From: Plantago ovata
Taxonomy: Eukaryota; Streptophyta; Magnoliopsida; Lamiales; Plantaginaceae
NCBI GenBank assembly: GCA_028274465.1
Contig: CM051456.1
Location: forward strand, 109,793,397 to 109,857,396
Direction of reading: 5' to 3'
Length of the DNA: 64,000 nucleotides
Every line of letters begins with the position of its first letter. Within the stretch, counting starts at the first letter, position 1. Shown piece after piece: positions 13,601-39,139 of the stretch. The notes beneath the pieces were generated by a model that did no database searches, was not told where the DNA came from, and was given only the letters and a program-made list of their open reading frames with translations. The translations under genes and the position numbers were made by a program.

Positions 13601-16600
13601 AACTCTCGTTTAGTTTCTTATCTTCATGGCCTAAATTTTGAATACCACTTGCCTTATAGTCATATCCACCTTTAGAGGCTTTCCTTCCAAGCTTCTTAAG
13701 AAATTGACGAACTTTGGATGAAGAATTGTCAAACTTAAGTGACTTATCCATCACGTCAGCACCAACGAATCCCTCTGGTTTTATAAATGAAGGATATCCT
13801 GCATTCAGTGATGCCAAGTAATTCTGAAACTCTGTGCTCCACTTGGAAAACCAAGCAGTTTTTTCTTCATCAGTAAAAGAGGCAAGGCGAAGAGCTTTAC
13901 ACCAAGATTCCTTCTCCCATGAGGTCTCAAGATATATGTAGATAACTTTATGTCCCTTGTAGATGCTAGAGTCTTTCCTCTCCAATTTAATAGGAAACCT
14001 TTTGGCCCTAGTACAAGGAATAGAAAATGAATGTAAGATAAAGGTAGATGTATGCAAGAAGTAAAGAAGAAATGGAAACTTCATTCTATAATGTTTCCAG
14101 GACAGTATACAAGTCTACAGTTAGTACTGGGTTTAAATGGAAAGGATGACACAATGAGTTGTCCTTTCCTTGGATAGGACACATGGACATCGTTGAAAAT
14201 ATTTCTCAGGTAACTAGCAGTAAATAAATCAGTATTATTGTTGTGAACTGGATAAGTTCTAATTTCAAACTGATACAATTGAAAATTGTTGAAAGAAAAA
14301 AAAAAGGCTACAGGAACAGCTAAACATCATCAAGCAGTTAAGTAATGCACAGATAATATATCACTTATAGCAGAGAAATGTTTAAGAATTCTTGATAAGG
14401 TCTCAACAGCTGTACTGTGACTTAACTAGTGTTTACAGTCGATTGGGTAGAATCATCTGTGTAGGTCTCAAACTAAAGTGGTACAAGCGGAAAAAAAAAG
14501 GACTTATTTAGATAAGAGTGTTAACTGGATAAAACTTTATGTCCATAATAATGGTCAATAGTAAGTTCTCATGCGAGTATAGTATAAAACTCCTCTTTCA
14601 TCTTACTGCAATGTTCTAGCACTCTCAATACTCCCTTGTATGATCATGATGGTCCTATATAACATAAGTCAATGTATTCAATGACCAAAGGACCAAGTTC
14701 AGAATTATTAATGTTCTATGAGACTTTATTTTATCATCTCCAGGACATTAAAACAATCAACCACCATCATCCTTTTCCAGGTGTCATCCAATCATTCACA
14801 TAAAACATTTCCAGAGGAACTACGAGGCTTTATTGGAATCTCAAAAAAAACATACAAAGTACCTAGTAGCCAGAACAGAACCTTATTAAGTGCTCAGGAA
14901 AGACGCAAAAATATACAAGAGCATGTCAATAAATCTACCCACTTGAGAATTCTATTCATGATTAACATATGTTTTCTACCCAATATAGAGTTGATGTAGA
15001 TTCAACGTACAGAGTTAACTCAAACTAATAATTTGGCTGACTCGCACAAATTATCAACTATCTAAGCCTTAGCTAGGAAGGAGTAGCATGGAAAGCATCA
15101 ATTTTACCAATGATTTAATAGGCATCATTGGGCTCACCTCAAGCCTCAGCCCGGGTTATGTTGGCTGTAAAACACCCCGAGCCCAGTGCTTTAGCTCAGG
15201 GACTTGGCATTTACAAGGTTAAACCCTACTGGCTGAGACAGTTGGCTATTTAATGCCCAGGAATTAGGGCGTAGACCTTAAAAACTTAAAGTTATTAAGT
15301 GAAATATTCAAAGCAATCAATGGCTTTTTAAATAGAAAATTAATCGAGTTATAAATAAATTCTTCTTGTAGTTATAATCATGGATTAAAATCTCGATTTC
15401 AGGCTGTGTTTCAGATCCTTGAAAAACATAGACATTGAGAATTTTCAGAAATAAAAATGAAAAAATTGTAAAGAAGAAAAAGAGATTCAAAACGTCTCAT
15501 GAATCATGATTTTATCTCGGTGAGCTGGAAAACAAAGACATTCCCAAAAAAAGTTGATCCATCTAACCGAGAACTCATAGCATGGCTGTAATCTTCTAAT
15601 TAAAACATACTATTAAAGAAATAATATAAAATATGTTCTCAATTTTCCTAATGCTACCAATAAGCTGTTATTTTTCTATGTTATATATATTTGCCCATAA
15701 TTTGAAAGGCATAGACCCCGTGCCCCGGGGCTTACACCTTGGCCCAGAAAAAGATACACATCACCTTCCATCCTAAGCAAGTCTTAAACACTGATGATAA
15801 CCACATGCGGCATAAAGATACAGAATGTAAAGTATTTTTAGATTTAAATCCGATAAATAGTGTCTCATGAATGTCAAATTCACCATTTTCTTGAGGATAA
15901 GTCTGTAGCTGAGACAGCAACAACTATGCAGCCCCTCAGTGAAATCTCGACAGATGTACCATCCGTCTCTGTTAGGACTAGACAATGATCCTTAATTCTA
16001 GCATGTTTAAGAACTGGTACAATTTCCAAGATCTCCTTTCGCTTCCTTTGCTCTGTCAATGCTTTGTCCTCAACCCCAAGTTTTGGAACTTTTTCAGGCT
16101 CCAAAACCCACAGATCCCCCTATGAAAATGAAAAAGGTTAGAAAAAAAAAAGCCTGTCAGTGGAAAGATCAGGGTTTGTAGTTGGTAAAGAATTAAAAAA
16201 TTAACATGAACACCATAGAGTTTTAGAGTTTCTAATGAACAATTGGATAACGCATTAGCATAAAATACGAGATATGCTTTGAAAAAACAGGCCCATAATC
16301 CTCCCCCCCCCCACCCCCCACTAAATTATGACACTGGATGAAGAATAAAACTAGCCATTCCTGTTCCGGATTCCCCCTTAAGTGAACTTATCTGAACATA
16401 CAGTTGATATACTAGAGTCTGTTCCACATTTCATTATTCAAAAACCTGGTGTAAATGTTCTGAAACTTGAAAACTGAGTGAATCAAACTTCACTTCTCTC
16501 TCAAGTTATAGTGATGTAGTAGGACTTTTTCAACACAGAATAACAGCAATAAAATGTATCTGCATCCATTGTGTCTATCTTTCTTTTAAAAAAGAGATGT

Positions 16601-17686
16601 CAGTTTGCTAAGAGTGAGACGGTTTTGGTTAGAATTCCCAGATCCACGGATTGTAGGAATTTGACTTACTCCTATTTTGTTTCAGAAAGTTATGAAAAAA
16701 GTTGGCCTAAATTCAATCATGACTCATTGAAACAAAATTTTCTAAAACGTGTGGATGAGGAAAGTCTATATTGAATGCAACTCATTAATAGAGCCCAAAG
16801 AAACTTATTTAAATTAGCTCATGTGTCCATTGATCTTGCCATTAGATGAACAAGGTTGCAATAATGCATAGCACTCTAGGAATGTAACACGGTAGATATA
16901 CTACTTAATCTCAATTTCATGCATATTCTGCAGAACATACGCAAGGTTAACTCGAGGCCTTTGACAAGTAGATAAGCTAAATTTTCTCCCTATATGCCTG
17001 CTGCAAGTTCATTTATACTGCACGAGAGTAGTGCAGCGTTTTAATATTAATCATATGGAAGAATTAAAGATCTCTATAGCCTTTTTATCTTTTCCTGAGA
17101 AAAAATCCACAATGAATAAAGATGGCACCGCCTCTGGTACATTCCAACGATTGTGTAACACTAGCTCCCTCACACAATGCTGAACCAAACACCTCCCATA
17201 GAATATATAAAGATAAACTCCTACCATGCTACAATTAATGTACAATTATCTGATAGAGTACATATTAGAGCACAAAAACAATGCAACAACTACAACTGCA
17301 TAATTTCCGTATATCGTGTAATATTCACTGCACTCGTTAATTTCAATATCTAACAGCAATAAAACTTCAACGTAGACACGAAAACACAGAAGGCACACGC
17401 AATTCACACGCACAACACATACATATGAGAAAATTCCACTTCCAAAAGCATAATCAGTGAATATAATAATAGTAACAATACTAATTAAATAATCAATCAC
17501 CTGCTTGTCGTACAAACAAGCGTTAACGTCGCTCGGCGAATCAATCGATCTCGCCGCTTGGGCTTCAGTTTCTTCTTTCTGAGCTTTCCGGTTAAGGCGG
17601 CAAATCAAAATCCACAATCCGGCTGCTTGAGCAGCAACGACAGTAACCGCACCAAGGATGAAGGATAACAGCAGAAGCAGGACCAT
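4684..17686 (-). CDS. TEX2/Nvj2-like SMP-domain lipid-transfer protein
   Basis: Protein of 775 residues in seven exons (minus strand): 17501-17686, 15884-16119, 13323-14007, 11430-11790, 8328-8422, 5983-6177, 4684-5253. All phases agree and all junctions are GT-AG. Residues about 1-30 form an N-terminal membrane anchor (VLLLLLSFILGAVTVVAA). Residues ~62-200 look like a PH domain (DLWVLEPEKVPKLG at its start, WEKESWCKALRLAS near its end). A Ser/Thr/Asn-rich linker follows, then from ~336 an SMP domain (FNLLLSRLFFDAKN, then ALDPGTLPPRILAMR). The C-terminal ~190 residues are charged and end in an Arg/Lys/Glu-rich helix. In animals and yeast this family sits in the ER and moves lipids at organelle contact sites; the plant role is inferred. 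Start chosen at 17686 because the hydrophobic anchor follows directly. Introns are large (up to ~3 kb) and rich in transposon remnants. Confidence 0.88.
8742..9636. mobile_element. TIR (MITE-like) element in TEX2-like intron 4
   Basis: The two ends are inverted copies of each other. About 8742-8830 reads along CCCAAACTATCACC and TTTAAAAAGTTACACT, and the reverse complement of about 9550-9636 reads ATCCAAATTATCACC and CTTTTAAAAGTTACACT. Identity is imperfect, so the insertion is old. The interior is very AT-rich with no transposase reading frame. Exact ends and target-site duplication are not resolved. Confidence 0.6.
10183..10251. repeat. Mononucleotide runs in intron
   Basis: A long A run beginning near 10188, followed by further A-rich stretches and a run of about ten G near 10233-10243, all inside intron 4 of the TEX2-like gene. 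No function is visible; such runs are hard to sequence correctly. Confidence 0.6.
15110..15770. repeat. Possible degraded transposon in TEX2-like intron 2
   Basis: A G/C-rich patch at about 15130-15260 (GCCTCAGCCCGGG, CACCCCGAGCCCAG) and a second at about 15705-15750 (GACCCCGTGCCCCGGGGC) bracket an AT-rich centre inside an otherwise AT-rich intron. The composition and partial mirror look resemble plant MITE- or SINE-type insertions. I could not align the two ends convincingly, so this is a weak call. Confidence 0.3.
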
Positions 17687-20600
17687 TGCTTCAGAAAACC
17701 TCGAATTCGCTCACTAACAGCAGAGCAATTCGACTGTCACCACATTATTATGCGAAATTGACAAAACACTGATCTGACTACAGAGAGCACGAAACTGTAG
17801 CTCGTTTCACAGAAGCTTAACCGGAGGAGGAGAATTTTTGAAGAAAAATTGGTCAGAATTGCTTGTACCAAATTGTAATTGAACATCGGAATTAGAACTT
17901 TCGTGTTTCATTACAGTTACAACCAAAGCGCGTGAAGTCTACATATTTTAATATTTTTACTTATTTCTTTTTAGAAAAAACAAAATTAAATATTGGTTTA
18001 CTTTAGGCCGGCCCGATTACTCCTAACCAGCTCTCCGGGGTGACCATTGCCCACAAACAAATACGTGTTATTTCACGCGCACCGGATTAGTCACCCGTCC
18101 TAAAATTACTCTAGAGTCAAACTCGTTTAATTCTAAAATTCTTTTGTATGGATTCCCGAAAAGATCGAAAGGTGCACCTAGTTGGTATATAAGTTGCGTT
18201 TTCAATGCCTTTCGACTTTTAAATTTTTGAGACAGTACAAATAAGTTTTTTTAATTAATTTCAAAAAGAAATAGTTGAATGGAGGATATATTAAAATTCA
18301 ATCGTTGGGACGTGGCTAGTATTATCATTAGTAAAATGAACGTTATTATGGGCAAAATGAAATGTTATTAACATGATAACATAGATTACAAACACTCTTA
18401 AAGGACAAATAAGTTTGTTGAACTAACTAATCATTTCAACTATAGATATCATATCATTGTGATTTTCTTCCATTAATATCAATTTCATGTAGCCCTCTCA
18501 TTATTATTTTCATCTGAAAAAATAATATATTAGTCAAATTTATTAAATTTAGTTAATTCATTATTATTGACATGTGGCGTTTCCACAACTTTCAACAATG
18601 ATGTGGATTAAACCTGTGACATCTTGCTATAAACAATAAAGTATTTTTACAATAATAAAGCATGCCTTAGTTTCGTGTTAAGATGAAAAGCTTACAAACT
18701 TACTAAAATGCTTAGTTTAGGGCCATTTAGCAAACTAATAAAAACCTTAGGTACTTAACAAAAATAAAAATAATTTATTCTTTACTCTAGTCACTCACTA
18801 GGGAATTTTACTACTATGTGTTAAACATAGTTCCTACCTCATTCGTTATGAGAATTAAAAGCCTAGGCTCTGATACCGCCCTGTGAGCCCGTCATAGATT
18901 TAATGTCTTAACAGAACGTCACTCGCCTCCATCTCAATTAACCACAATGAAGGCTTTCATCAAGTTGGAGAAGCGAAATTAAAGAAATTCAATCCTCAAA
19001 ACTTATTCTTGAGCCATGATCTAATTAAACCCTTCGAACATCATTCATTTCATCACATGCATCGATAAACAAAACATGCATGTTTGCGATAGTTCATACG
19101 AGCTATAGTTCACCATTGTCCATACATAAAACATATTACTCCTTTCATACCTAGGCTCCACTATGTACAAAAAATTAGCCTAGAACCTTCCGATAGCGTT
19201 CTTTTATCCTTGGTATCCAAAAGTTGCTAGATCGCTTCCCTTTGAACTTCTAATCTGCTAAGAATAGAAATAAACGGAGTAAGTCTTAGCAGATTAGAAT
19301 AGACTTAATGAACTTCTAATCTATGTACTTAGCAGATTAGGTATTCTAAAACAATAGACCCAAAAATGAACCTGAAACCTATGAAACATGAAAAATACCA
19401 TATGGGCATAACAATCTTAATAGGATTTATGGTTTAGGATGCGATACATAAGACGCAACCCTAAACCCGTCGTAAGCCCTAATTAAGCGTTTATTAGGGG
19501 TGTAATTAAGATGTTGCCCGTAAAAAACATTGAACACTTTTACTTACATTGTTGAATATGTTTTATTCCAACATGATTAATTATATTTTCTTTGGTATTG
19601 GACAAAATATCTCTCAACTCCATTTAAAAAAATTATTTATGATATAACTTCCATTATACCCTTATATTGCTTCTTAGTAGTCGCATTAGCGAAAAGTTGA
19701 TACCAACATCAGGCGGTACCAAATATGAGTGACTATAGGTGTCAACTATCAATGGTGCCGAACATAAAGTGGAATAAAATAATTGACCAACTATTGATGC
19801 CAAGTTATTGGTGCCGATAATCGGTGAATCGTATCATATAATGGTTTAAGTAGAATGTTAAGTATGTCAAAGAATTAGAAGTGGGGTTGAGAGCAATATA
19901 TTTGGGTCTTCTAAATCGGATGTTTAAAGGTTTTTCTTGATGGCAATAAAATGATATAATTAGGGGTTGATAGCAGTAACCCCCATTTAATCTCATTAGT
20001 TCAACAATTACGTTTCAATAAAAAATTAATATTTTTGGCGTTGACTAACACTTATTTACAACTGTGCATCAGGCTCATAAACTCCTAAACAAACATGCTC
20101 TTAAGTGAAGAAGTATAAATAAATAAATAAATAAATAAATAATTGGATTAACATGAATGGAGTCGGAGCTCTGTTGTTAATGGCGGAGCAGAACTTCGTC
20201 CAGATCTGGCGGAGCTCTGCTTCGCCCTTAATTGGGGGCGGAGGTGATCTGGTGGAGCTCTGCTTCGCCCTTAATTTGGGGCGGAGGTGACCCCAAATTT
20301 CGCTTAAACAAAACATGATGTAATTAAAAATCAATGAACCCTTATTATTTAGTAAAATTAGATGGAATTATTCACCCGATAATACAAATGATGAGTACGT
20401 GCGAAACACACACATAGTCAAATAACAATACATAAAATGGTAATAATAAATTCACTTGTTTTTATTTTATATATAAGTGTCATGTTCACACAGTTTATTT
20501 TAAAATCGGACAACAAATATTTCTAATTTCATGTCACGCTTACAACAACCTTACACTACTCTGCAATACATATGGCCACAAAACAAATAACCAAGTCTCT

Positions 20601-21132
20601 CCTTACAATTTTAAGAGATACGAAGTACAACCCTTGAGAACCCCGTAGATAGTCAAGTATCAAGTCTATACCAGACAAAGCCAACCTTGTAAATACTCGA
20701 AAATCCATAACTAGATCCTCCACAAAGTAAATCGTAACTTCAATTTCACAAGAAAAACGAATGAGAGACACATCTCAACTAAAACTATCAATTCCAAACA
20801 AAATAACCAAAAAAACGAAACTCGCGCACCAACCCTAACATTTCAAGAAATATAGTATTTTCGTAGAGTATACATTTCATTTCAATTGATAACGTTAATG
20901 ATCTAGTCATCTAGCCATAAATTTTGTGTTACCTATAACCAGATCGGTAAATAACCAGGATAATTTCAGGTTAACCCACTGACCTGAGCTCTCAACTCTG
21001 GACCCAAACGACGCTCCTTAAAAAGGCCCGATATCAATAATTTGAATTAATTGACCCACCCAATATAAATCATTTCCATGCCGTGATTGAAATTGAACCC
21101 TCCACGAGCTTCTCCTCTCTCTCTTCCAGCAG
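17687..21132. other. Divergent intergenic region (promoters plus repeat debris)
   Basis: About 3.4 kb between the start of the TEX2-like gene (minus) and the transcribed leader of CDC27 (plus). The first ~160 bases next to each gene look like leader and proximal promoter. In between the sequence is AT-rich with scattered repeat-like pieces. At 19250-19350 the 12-mer TTAGCAGATTAG occurs in both orientations and could fold. GGCTCTGATACC at 18866-18877 is the complement of a plant tRNA-iMet primer-binding-site core and may mark an old LTR element. No convincing gene. Confidence 0.5.
20115..20305. repeat. (ATAA)n microsatellite plus GC-rich ~43-bp tandem repeat
   Basis: An ATAA/AAAT microsatellite at about 20115-20142 is followed by two head-to-tail copies of a ~43-bp unit (about 20208-20292) containing GGAGCTCTGCTTCGCCC and GGGGCGGAGGTGA, preceded by a related partial copy near 20160. 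The unit is far more GC-rich than its surroundings. Confidence 0.7.
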
Positions 21133-21391
21133 GTGCGTACATCATTTTCAAATTTCTTCCTTCTCCAATCTGCAAATTCGAATCTCTCTCCCTTTCTTTT
21201 TCCCTCCTTTCCTCAACCTAAACTCGGTTGTAAATTGAAAACACTTAGGAGATATGTGTATGATTTGATGTCTTGTCGGTGATTTAGGTCTTTCCATAGT
21301 TCAATTCGCTCGAGCGCCGCTGTAGAATTGGGTGACCTATCTCTGTAGCCAGCTGATTGCAACAGTTTGTGCTGAGCCTCTGTGCTCTCAG
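21133..21391 (+). promoter_or_regulatory. Likely 5' UTR intron of CDC27
   Basis: A pyrimidine-rich leader ends in CAGCAG at 21132, followed by a donor GTGCGT. A polypyrimidine/CTCTCAG acceptor ends at 21391, three bases before the ATG at 21395. A leader intron placed just ahead of the start codon is common in plant housekeeping genes. This is inferred from splice signals only. Confidence 0.55.
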
Positions 21392-21394
21392 GCA

Positions 21395-34407
<13,013 letters not shown>

Positions 34408-35548
34408 CTTAATTGCTAGAAACATAGAAATCAAGGCTGATTGATCAAGTTATATGGAGGCGGATTAACCTCTAAATCGACATGCTTGTGCTCTCGGCTG
34501 GATGGATGTCGAACCATTTGTAGTGAAATTTCTTCGTAAATCCCTGATCATGTAACCATGTTTTTTTTCTTAATGGAGCCAGAATGGTGGAAAAAGTATA
34601 AAAGAATTCCTAAAACCCCCGGTGAGATTTGTTGTTAATGCGGCAGCAAAGAACTTGTATGGAATGTTTTGATAGCATAGAAGTGTAGCTCATCTGTTAG
34701 ATATATCTACAAAACACTAGATCTTGATGTTTAGTTTATATACCATCCTGCAACCTGGACTTGGGTTAATCAAAAAGCTAATTGACAGAGTTCATAGAAG
34801 CCAACTCTACTCTTAAGCATGTAAGATATGAGTTGAAATTCCGCCATAACAACTAACAAGCGTGAGAACATTGTATTCCATCCAGTAGCATCTCTAAAAG
34901 AGCATTACAATTTTGTGCTTGACAGGTAGCAATATGATATATTAGCAGACCCTAGTCGAGTACCTAAAAGCTCGGCTCCAGCTCGAAGCCGTATCATTTT
35001 TATTCGAGCATCGTTTGTTTGGCTCAAATGAGTTCAAGTTTGAATCAGGTCCGTGATGAAAATAAAAAGAAGCCAAAGTCTAGGGAGAGGTCAACCTTTC
35101 ATAAATAATTAGAAAGGCTGGTTTTTTAGCTTACCTTGCCTGTCTGGCCGGTCAGACCATTCGCAGTAAGAGGTTATGGTGTGTTTTAAGTTGTTAGCAT
35201 TGAGAGTTTTCGTTATGATTTTAACGCCATTTGGTGTGGTTTTAAGAGTTAATGTGATGATTTTAAGGAGTTACATTATTGTTTAAGATGGTTTGTTATA
35301 GTTATAAGCGACAATCTAAGACTGTTCACAAATATAAAAAAAATTACTATTAAACAAGTCAAAAGAATTGGGGATTCCCATTCAAACATCAATGAAAAAG
35401 TTTACAATAAACTACAACATTTTGGTCATTACAATGTGGAAATTTTCAATAATCTTTCCGAATAAATTTGTTGGAAAACTTCTGCTTCTTGCCTTTTCAT
35501 CGTCAAACTCGATTGACATCATCAACACCCACTTAATATCATAACAAT
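34408..35548. other. Intergenic region downstream of CDC27
   Basis: The CDC27 3' UTR and polyadenylation area occupy the first part. Sequence at about 34725-34830 is the source of a duplicated piece found at 46268-46390. Around 34950-35060 there is a CTCGGCTCCAGCTCG-rich patch resembling transposon debris. No gene is seen. Confidence 0.5.
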
Positions 35549-36487
35549 TCTCGTTATAACCACAACAAAAATAATTATATCAACCTAGTGAAGCAGCGTT
35601 TCCATGGCAAAAAGGCTCACACCTTCTAGCAATTCAAAGTTGTTATATCCGTATATTTTACTCACATGTGAAAACTCCTCTTTATTCTATCTTCAAACAC
35701 CAATTAAACGAATACTCTACAAATGGATCCAAACGATTCATTTTTACCACACTATTTATTACTCATTTTGAAAATTCGCAAACTCATAAGAATTCTTATA
35801 TGAATCAAATATTAAAATTATTATATTTGATTTCGAGTATTATAATTATTTTATGATAACATGTAAAAGTAATTATTAATTGAATTGGGTGGGTGGTCTA
35901 ACGGTCATGGATAAATTTCATTTTTGTATTGGAGGTGGATTGGGTTCAAAATTAATGAGAGAAATTAATTATCTATTAGAATAGATGGTGCAGTTGGGTT
36001 GGATAAACATGTCTAAGAATTCCAACACTTCATTTAAATACTAATTGTTTATAATGTCTACAAATTTAATAAAATGTTAGTCAATATTTCATAACTTTCT
36101 AGGTTTTTATACATTTGACAACTAACGGTAGACAACATTCTTTAAGTTTCTAGGTCTCGGCCTTCTTTTAATTACGGGGTGTCTTAGGTCACCATTGAGT
36201 TACAATTGCATTGACGATTCTCATATTTGCAACAATAAAATAATCATATTTGCTCTCAATTGTTTTCTTAGGATTTATAAAATTTTGGTCCTAGGTTTAG
36301 CAATATCCTATCCTAAGAAGCACGGAAACGGAAACGTTTCGGATACGTGGAAACGCAAAATTCAAAACAATTAGGATACGGAAACGTGAAAGAAACGTTT
36401 AATTTTTTATATATTTTTTAAATATATTCAATATTTATAAGCTAATAATGAGCATATGATAATTAACCAAGGAAACAAAACAAATTC
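35549..36487 (+). repeat. Duplicated unit, copy A (5' part)
   Basis: Nearly identical to 39642-40529: both run from TCTCGTTATAACCACAAC through a PAH-gene scrap and an AT-rich stretch to the GGAAACGTTTCGGATACGTGG motif and the flank ending ACAAAACAAAT. The 3' continuation of this copy is at 39471-39641, displaced by a LINE. Identity between copies is very high, with only scattered substitutions, so the duplication is recent. Confidence 0.9.
35579..35640 (+). pseudogene. PAH-gene fragment in copy A
   Basis: About 62 bases match codons 16-36 of the intact PAH gene (44588-44650): ATCAACCTAGTGAAGCAGCG, then a TTCCATGGCA stretch and CACACCTTC. Here a CAT codon has become TAG, giving an in-frame stop, and homology ends abruptly at AATTCAAAG. 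It is a gene scrap and encodes nothing. Confidence 0.85.
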
Positions 36488-36519
36488 ATTCAAAACCTTA
36501 TTTCTCTCCAAAGGAACTT

Positions 36520-37727
36520 TCTTTGGGGTGGCACTTTGGGGGGAGTAGGAAGATTGCGTAGGTTAAATGGGATAGTGTTTGTGTGTCTAAAGCTTTGGGT
36601 GGTTTGGGTGTTAAAAATCTTCGTTTGTTTAACTTGGCGTTGTTAGGTAAATGGGTGTGGGGTTTACTTGGTAATTCAAATTCTTTATGGGTTAAAGTTC
36701 TTGTCTCAAAATATGGTAGTGTGTGGGATAATGTGTTGAGAATTAGGGAGGGAAAATCTTGTAGGTCTTGGTGGTCACTTTGGTGGAGGAATTTAATTTC
36801 AAAAGTGGCCTTGTCGCCTTGGTTTTTTAATAATCTTTGTAGGAATGTGGGTTCGGGTAATTGTACTAAGTTTTGGTTAGAACTTTGGTTAGGTAAGGGT
36901 TTATTGTTGAAAGATTTATTTCCGAGACTCTTTGCTTTGGAAAAAATAAAGATTGTGTTGTGTCTGACCGAGTCCGTGGTGTTGTTATTTGGGATTGGTA
37001 TAGGGATATTTCCTCTTGGGAGGCGGTTTCTATCGCTGAATTGGAAAATGTGGTGTTAAATTCTGATCGTGTTCATGTGTCAGTGAGTGATAGTTGGTTA
37101 TGGTGTGGGGGTGGGTCTAATATCTATAGTGTGAAAACAGGCTACGACTCGCAATTGGAGTTGTTTTTGTCGGTAAATGATTCTGTTTTGTCTGATTCTC
37201 AGGTGGCTTGGAAAAAGAAAATTTGGATATACTTTGTGCCGCTGAAAATAAATGCTTTTGTGTGGAAACTTGCTTGGAATAGGTTTCCAACTTTGGATAA
37301 TTTGCGAAAAAGGTCCATTATACATGAAGATACGGTTATTGTGTGCAAATTGTGCTCTTGCGACGAAGAAGATGCTAGGCATCTATTCTGTACATGCCAG
37401 TTTGCGGCTGATGTATGGAGGAGAATAGCGTTTTGGGTCGAGGTCCCGTTTTGTGATGTAAATTCTGTTATCGACATTGTTAACGGTGAATGGTTGGCTA
37501 AAGGTGTGGTGAAGTGTGATTTTATTTCGGCAGTAACTCAAGGTACGTTGTGGGGTTTGTGGAAAGCTCGAAACAATGTTATCTTTAAAAATCAAGCTCA
37601 GACAGTGAATGGGGTGGTGGAGTATATTAAGGTTACTCTTTGGAATTGGTTGAAAGCAAGAAGGAAAATTAACAAAGGATATTCCTTAGTGGATTGGTTG
37701 TGTTCACCTTATGGCCGTTGGGTTTAA
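36520..37727 (+). pseudogene. LINE ORF2 C-terminal remnant (zf-RVT region)
   Basis: The reading frame begins within an FLWGG motif, continues through VKWDSVCVSKALGGLGVKNL, which is typical of the segment after the reverse transcriptase thumb in plant LINEs, and then shifts frame near 36960-37000. The second frame carries a zf-RVT-like region: WKKKIWIYFVPLKINAFVWK, then CKLC...DARHLFCTC...A.DVW. A TAG replaces the expected Trp codon in IAWVKW near 36565. The endonuclease and the polymerase core are missing. It is non-functional. Confidence 0.88.
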
Positions 37728-38156
37728 AGACATATGATGTTTTTCGGTTTCAGCTCATTATTGTTTTTCTGCTGCTGTTCATGGTGTATATCTGCTTACG
37801 ATGGTGCTGGGATCGATCAGTAGTGCTGGTATGCGGTTTTGTGGGCTCTTTTAGGTTGTTGTGTTGTTGCTCTTTTTACTGTTGAATTTGCTGCTGCTGT
37901 TATTAGAGGCATTGGTGGGGTGGAAATTTTTGTGGTTGCTGTTTGCTGTTGCTGCTTTGGTTTGTGAGACCGTGGGTGTGGATGGTTGCGGCATTGGTTT
38001 TTCTTGGTGTGGTTGCTTTGGTTGATGTTTTGTGTAGTTTATCTTTTTTGTATTGTGATCAAAGAGCGCTTCCGTATTTTGTTGAGGGGTATCATGCATC
38101 TTCCTATACTCGTGATTGGTTTATATCCTAGTGGAGTCCATCAACTTTCGTTTGGG

Positions 38157-39139
38157 TGTTGATAATGCCGGAGCAGTTTTGTTACTGCCAGAGCAATTTA
38201 TCAATATTTTAGGCAAGTTCACTAACTAAATTCTGTTACAATTATCATTCCTTAATTAAAACTATCAAGGAAAAATAAATACGGTAATCTTACATCATTT
38301 AATAAATACTCTCCCAACCGTCATGTACGAATTTTCATCGTAATTTGCACTTGCAAGGCAACTTGTAAGTAAATTTTTATATTCTACCCCCTAGGATTTT
38401 GAAAATGTTATTTACTTCTCAATTACTATGTTTCACCCTGATTTTTTTTATAATTTAATAAGAAACTCTCATTGTTACAATTTAAAAAAATATATATAAG
38501 TCTCTTCAAGCTAAGTAATAATAGTATTTAGTCAAGGTTAAACGAAGGTGGTTTATGTTGGCAATAAATTTAATTTAACTCTGTTGCATCCTTAACAAGT
38601 TAATTAATTACACACATTGTTTTATTCTTATTTTATATTAGATACTAATTCTAAATTAGTCGGGGGAAATAATTTTATAAATTATATTATAAAATAATAA
38701 TAATTATTCTTTCATAATATACTATTTTCTTTACAATTTAACATAATTTATGATCAATTAAATTAAAATGGATTATAAAGATTCATACAATAAAGTGTTT
38801 AAATTTTGTTAAGACTTGAGTGTGACACAGATTTATAATCCAGGTTTTCTCAAATAAAAGAAAAAAGAAAGAAAGTGACACAAATGGGAGTGTTACATAA
38901 GTAAAATTTATAAAAAGGCCGTTTATATATAATATACCCTGCTATAGAATGAAGGTTACGCTATTTGTTGATAGATGTAAATTGTAAAGTAAAGAGTCTA
39001 AAGACCCTTCATTGTTATTTTAGAGATTGTATGGTATTATTTTAAGTAATGAGAAGCATGATATCATTTGATTGATAACTTACCAAACGTAAATAAACTT
39101 AGCTCTGGCAGTAACATAAGTGATCTGGCAGTATCAACA
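38157..39139. mobile_element. TIR element nested in the LINE 3' region
   Basis: The left end TGTTGATAATGCCGGAGCAG and the right end (complement TGTTGATACTGCCAGATCAC) are inverted copies, and both continue into TGTTACTGCCAGAGC. The interior is AT-rich without a transposase. It separates the LINE coding remnant from the LINE poly(A) end, so it entered after the LINE, or was carried with it. A target-site duplication is not obvious. Confidence 0.7.

Noticed and set aside
13275..14084. Single-exon 269-residue gene
   Set aside because: It is exon 3 of the TEX2-like gene extended into flanking introns; phases with exons 2 and 4 agree.
18866..18877. GGCTCTGATACC as a primer-binding site of a minus-strand LTR retrotransposon
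   Set aside because: The core matches the tRNA-iMet complement, but I found no paired LTRs or gag-pol remnants around it.
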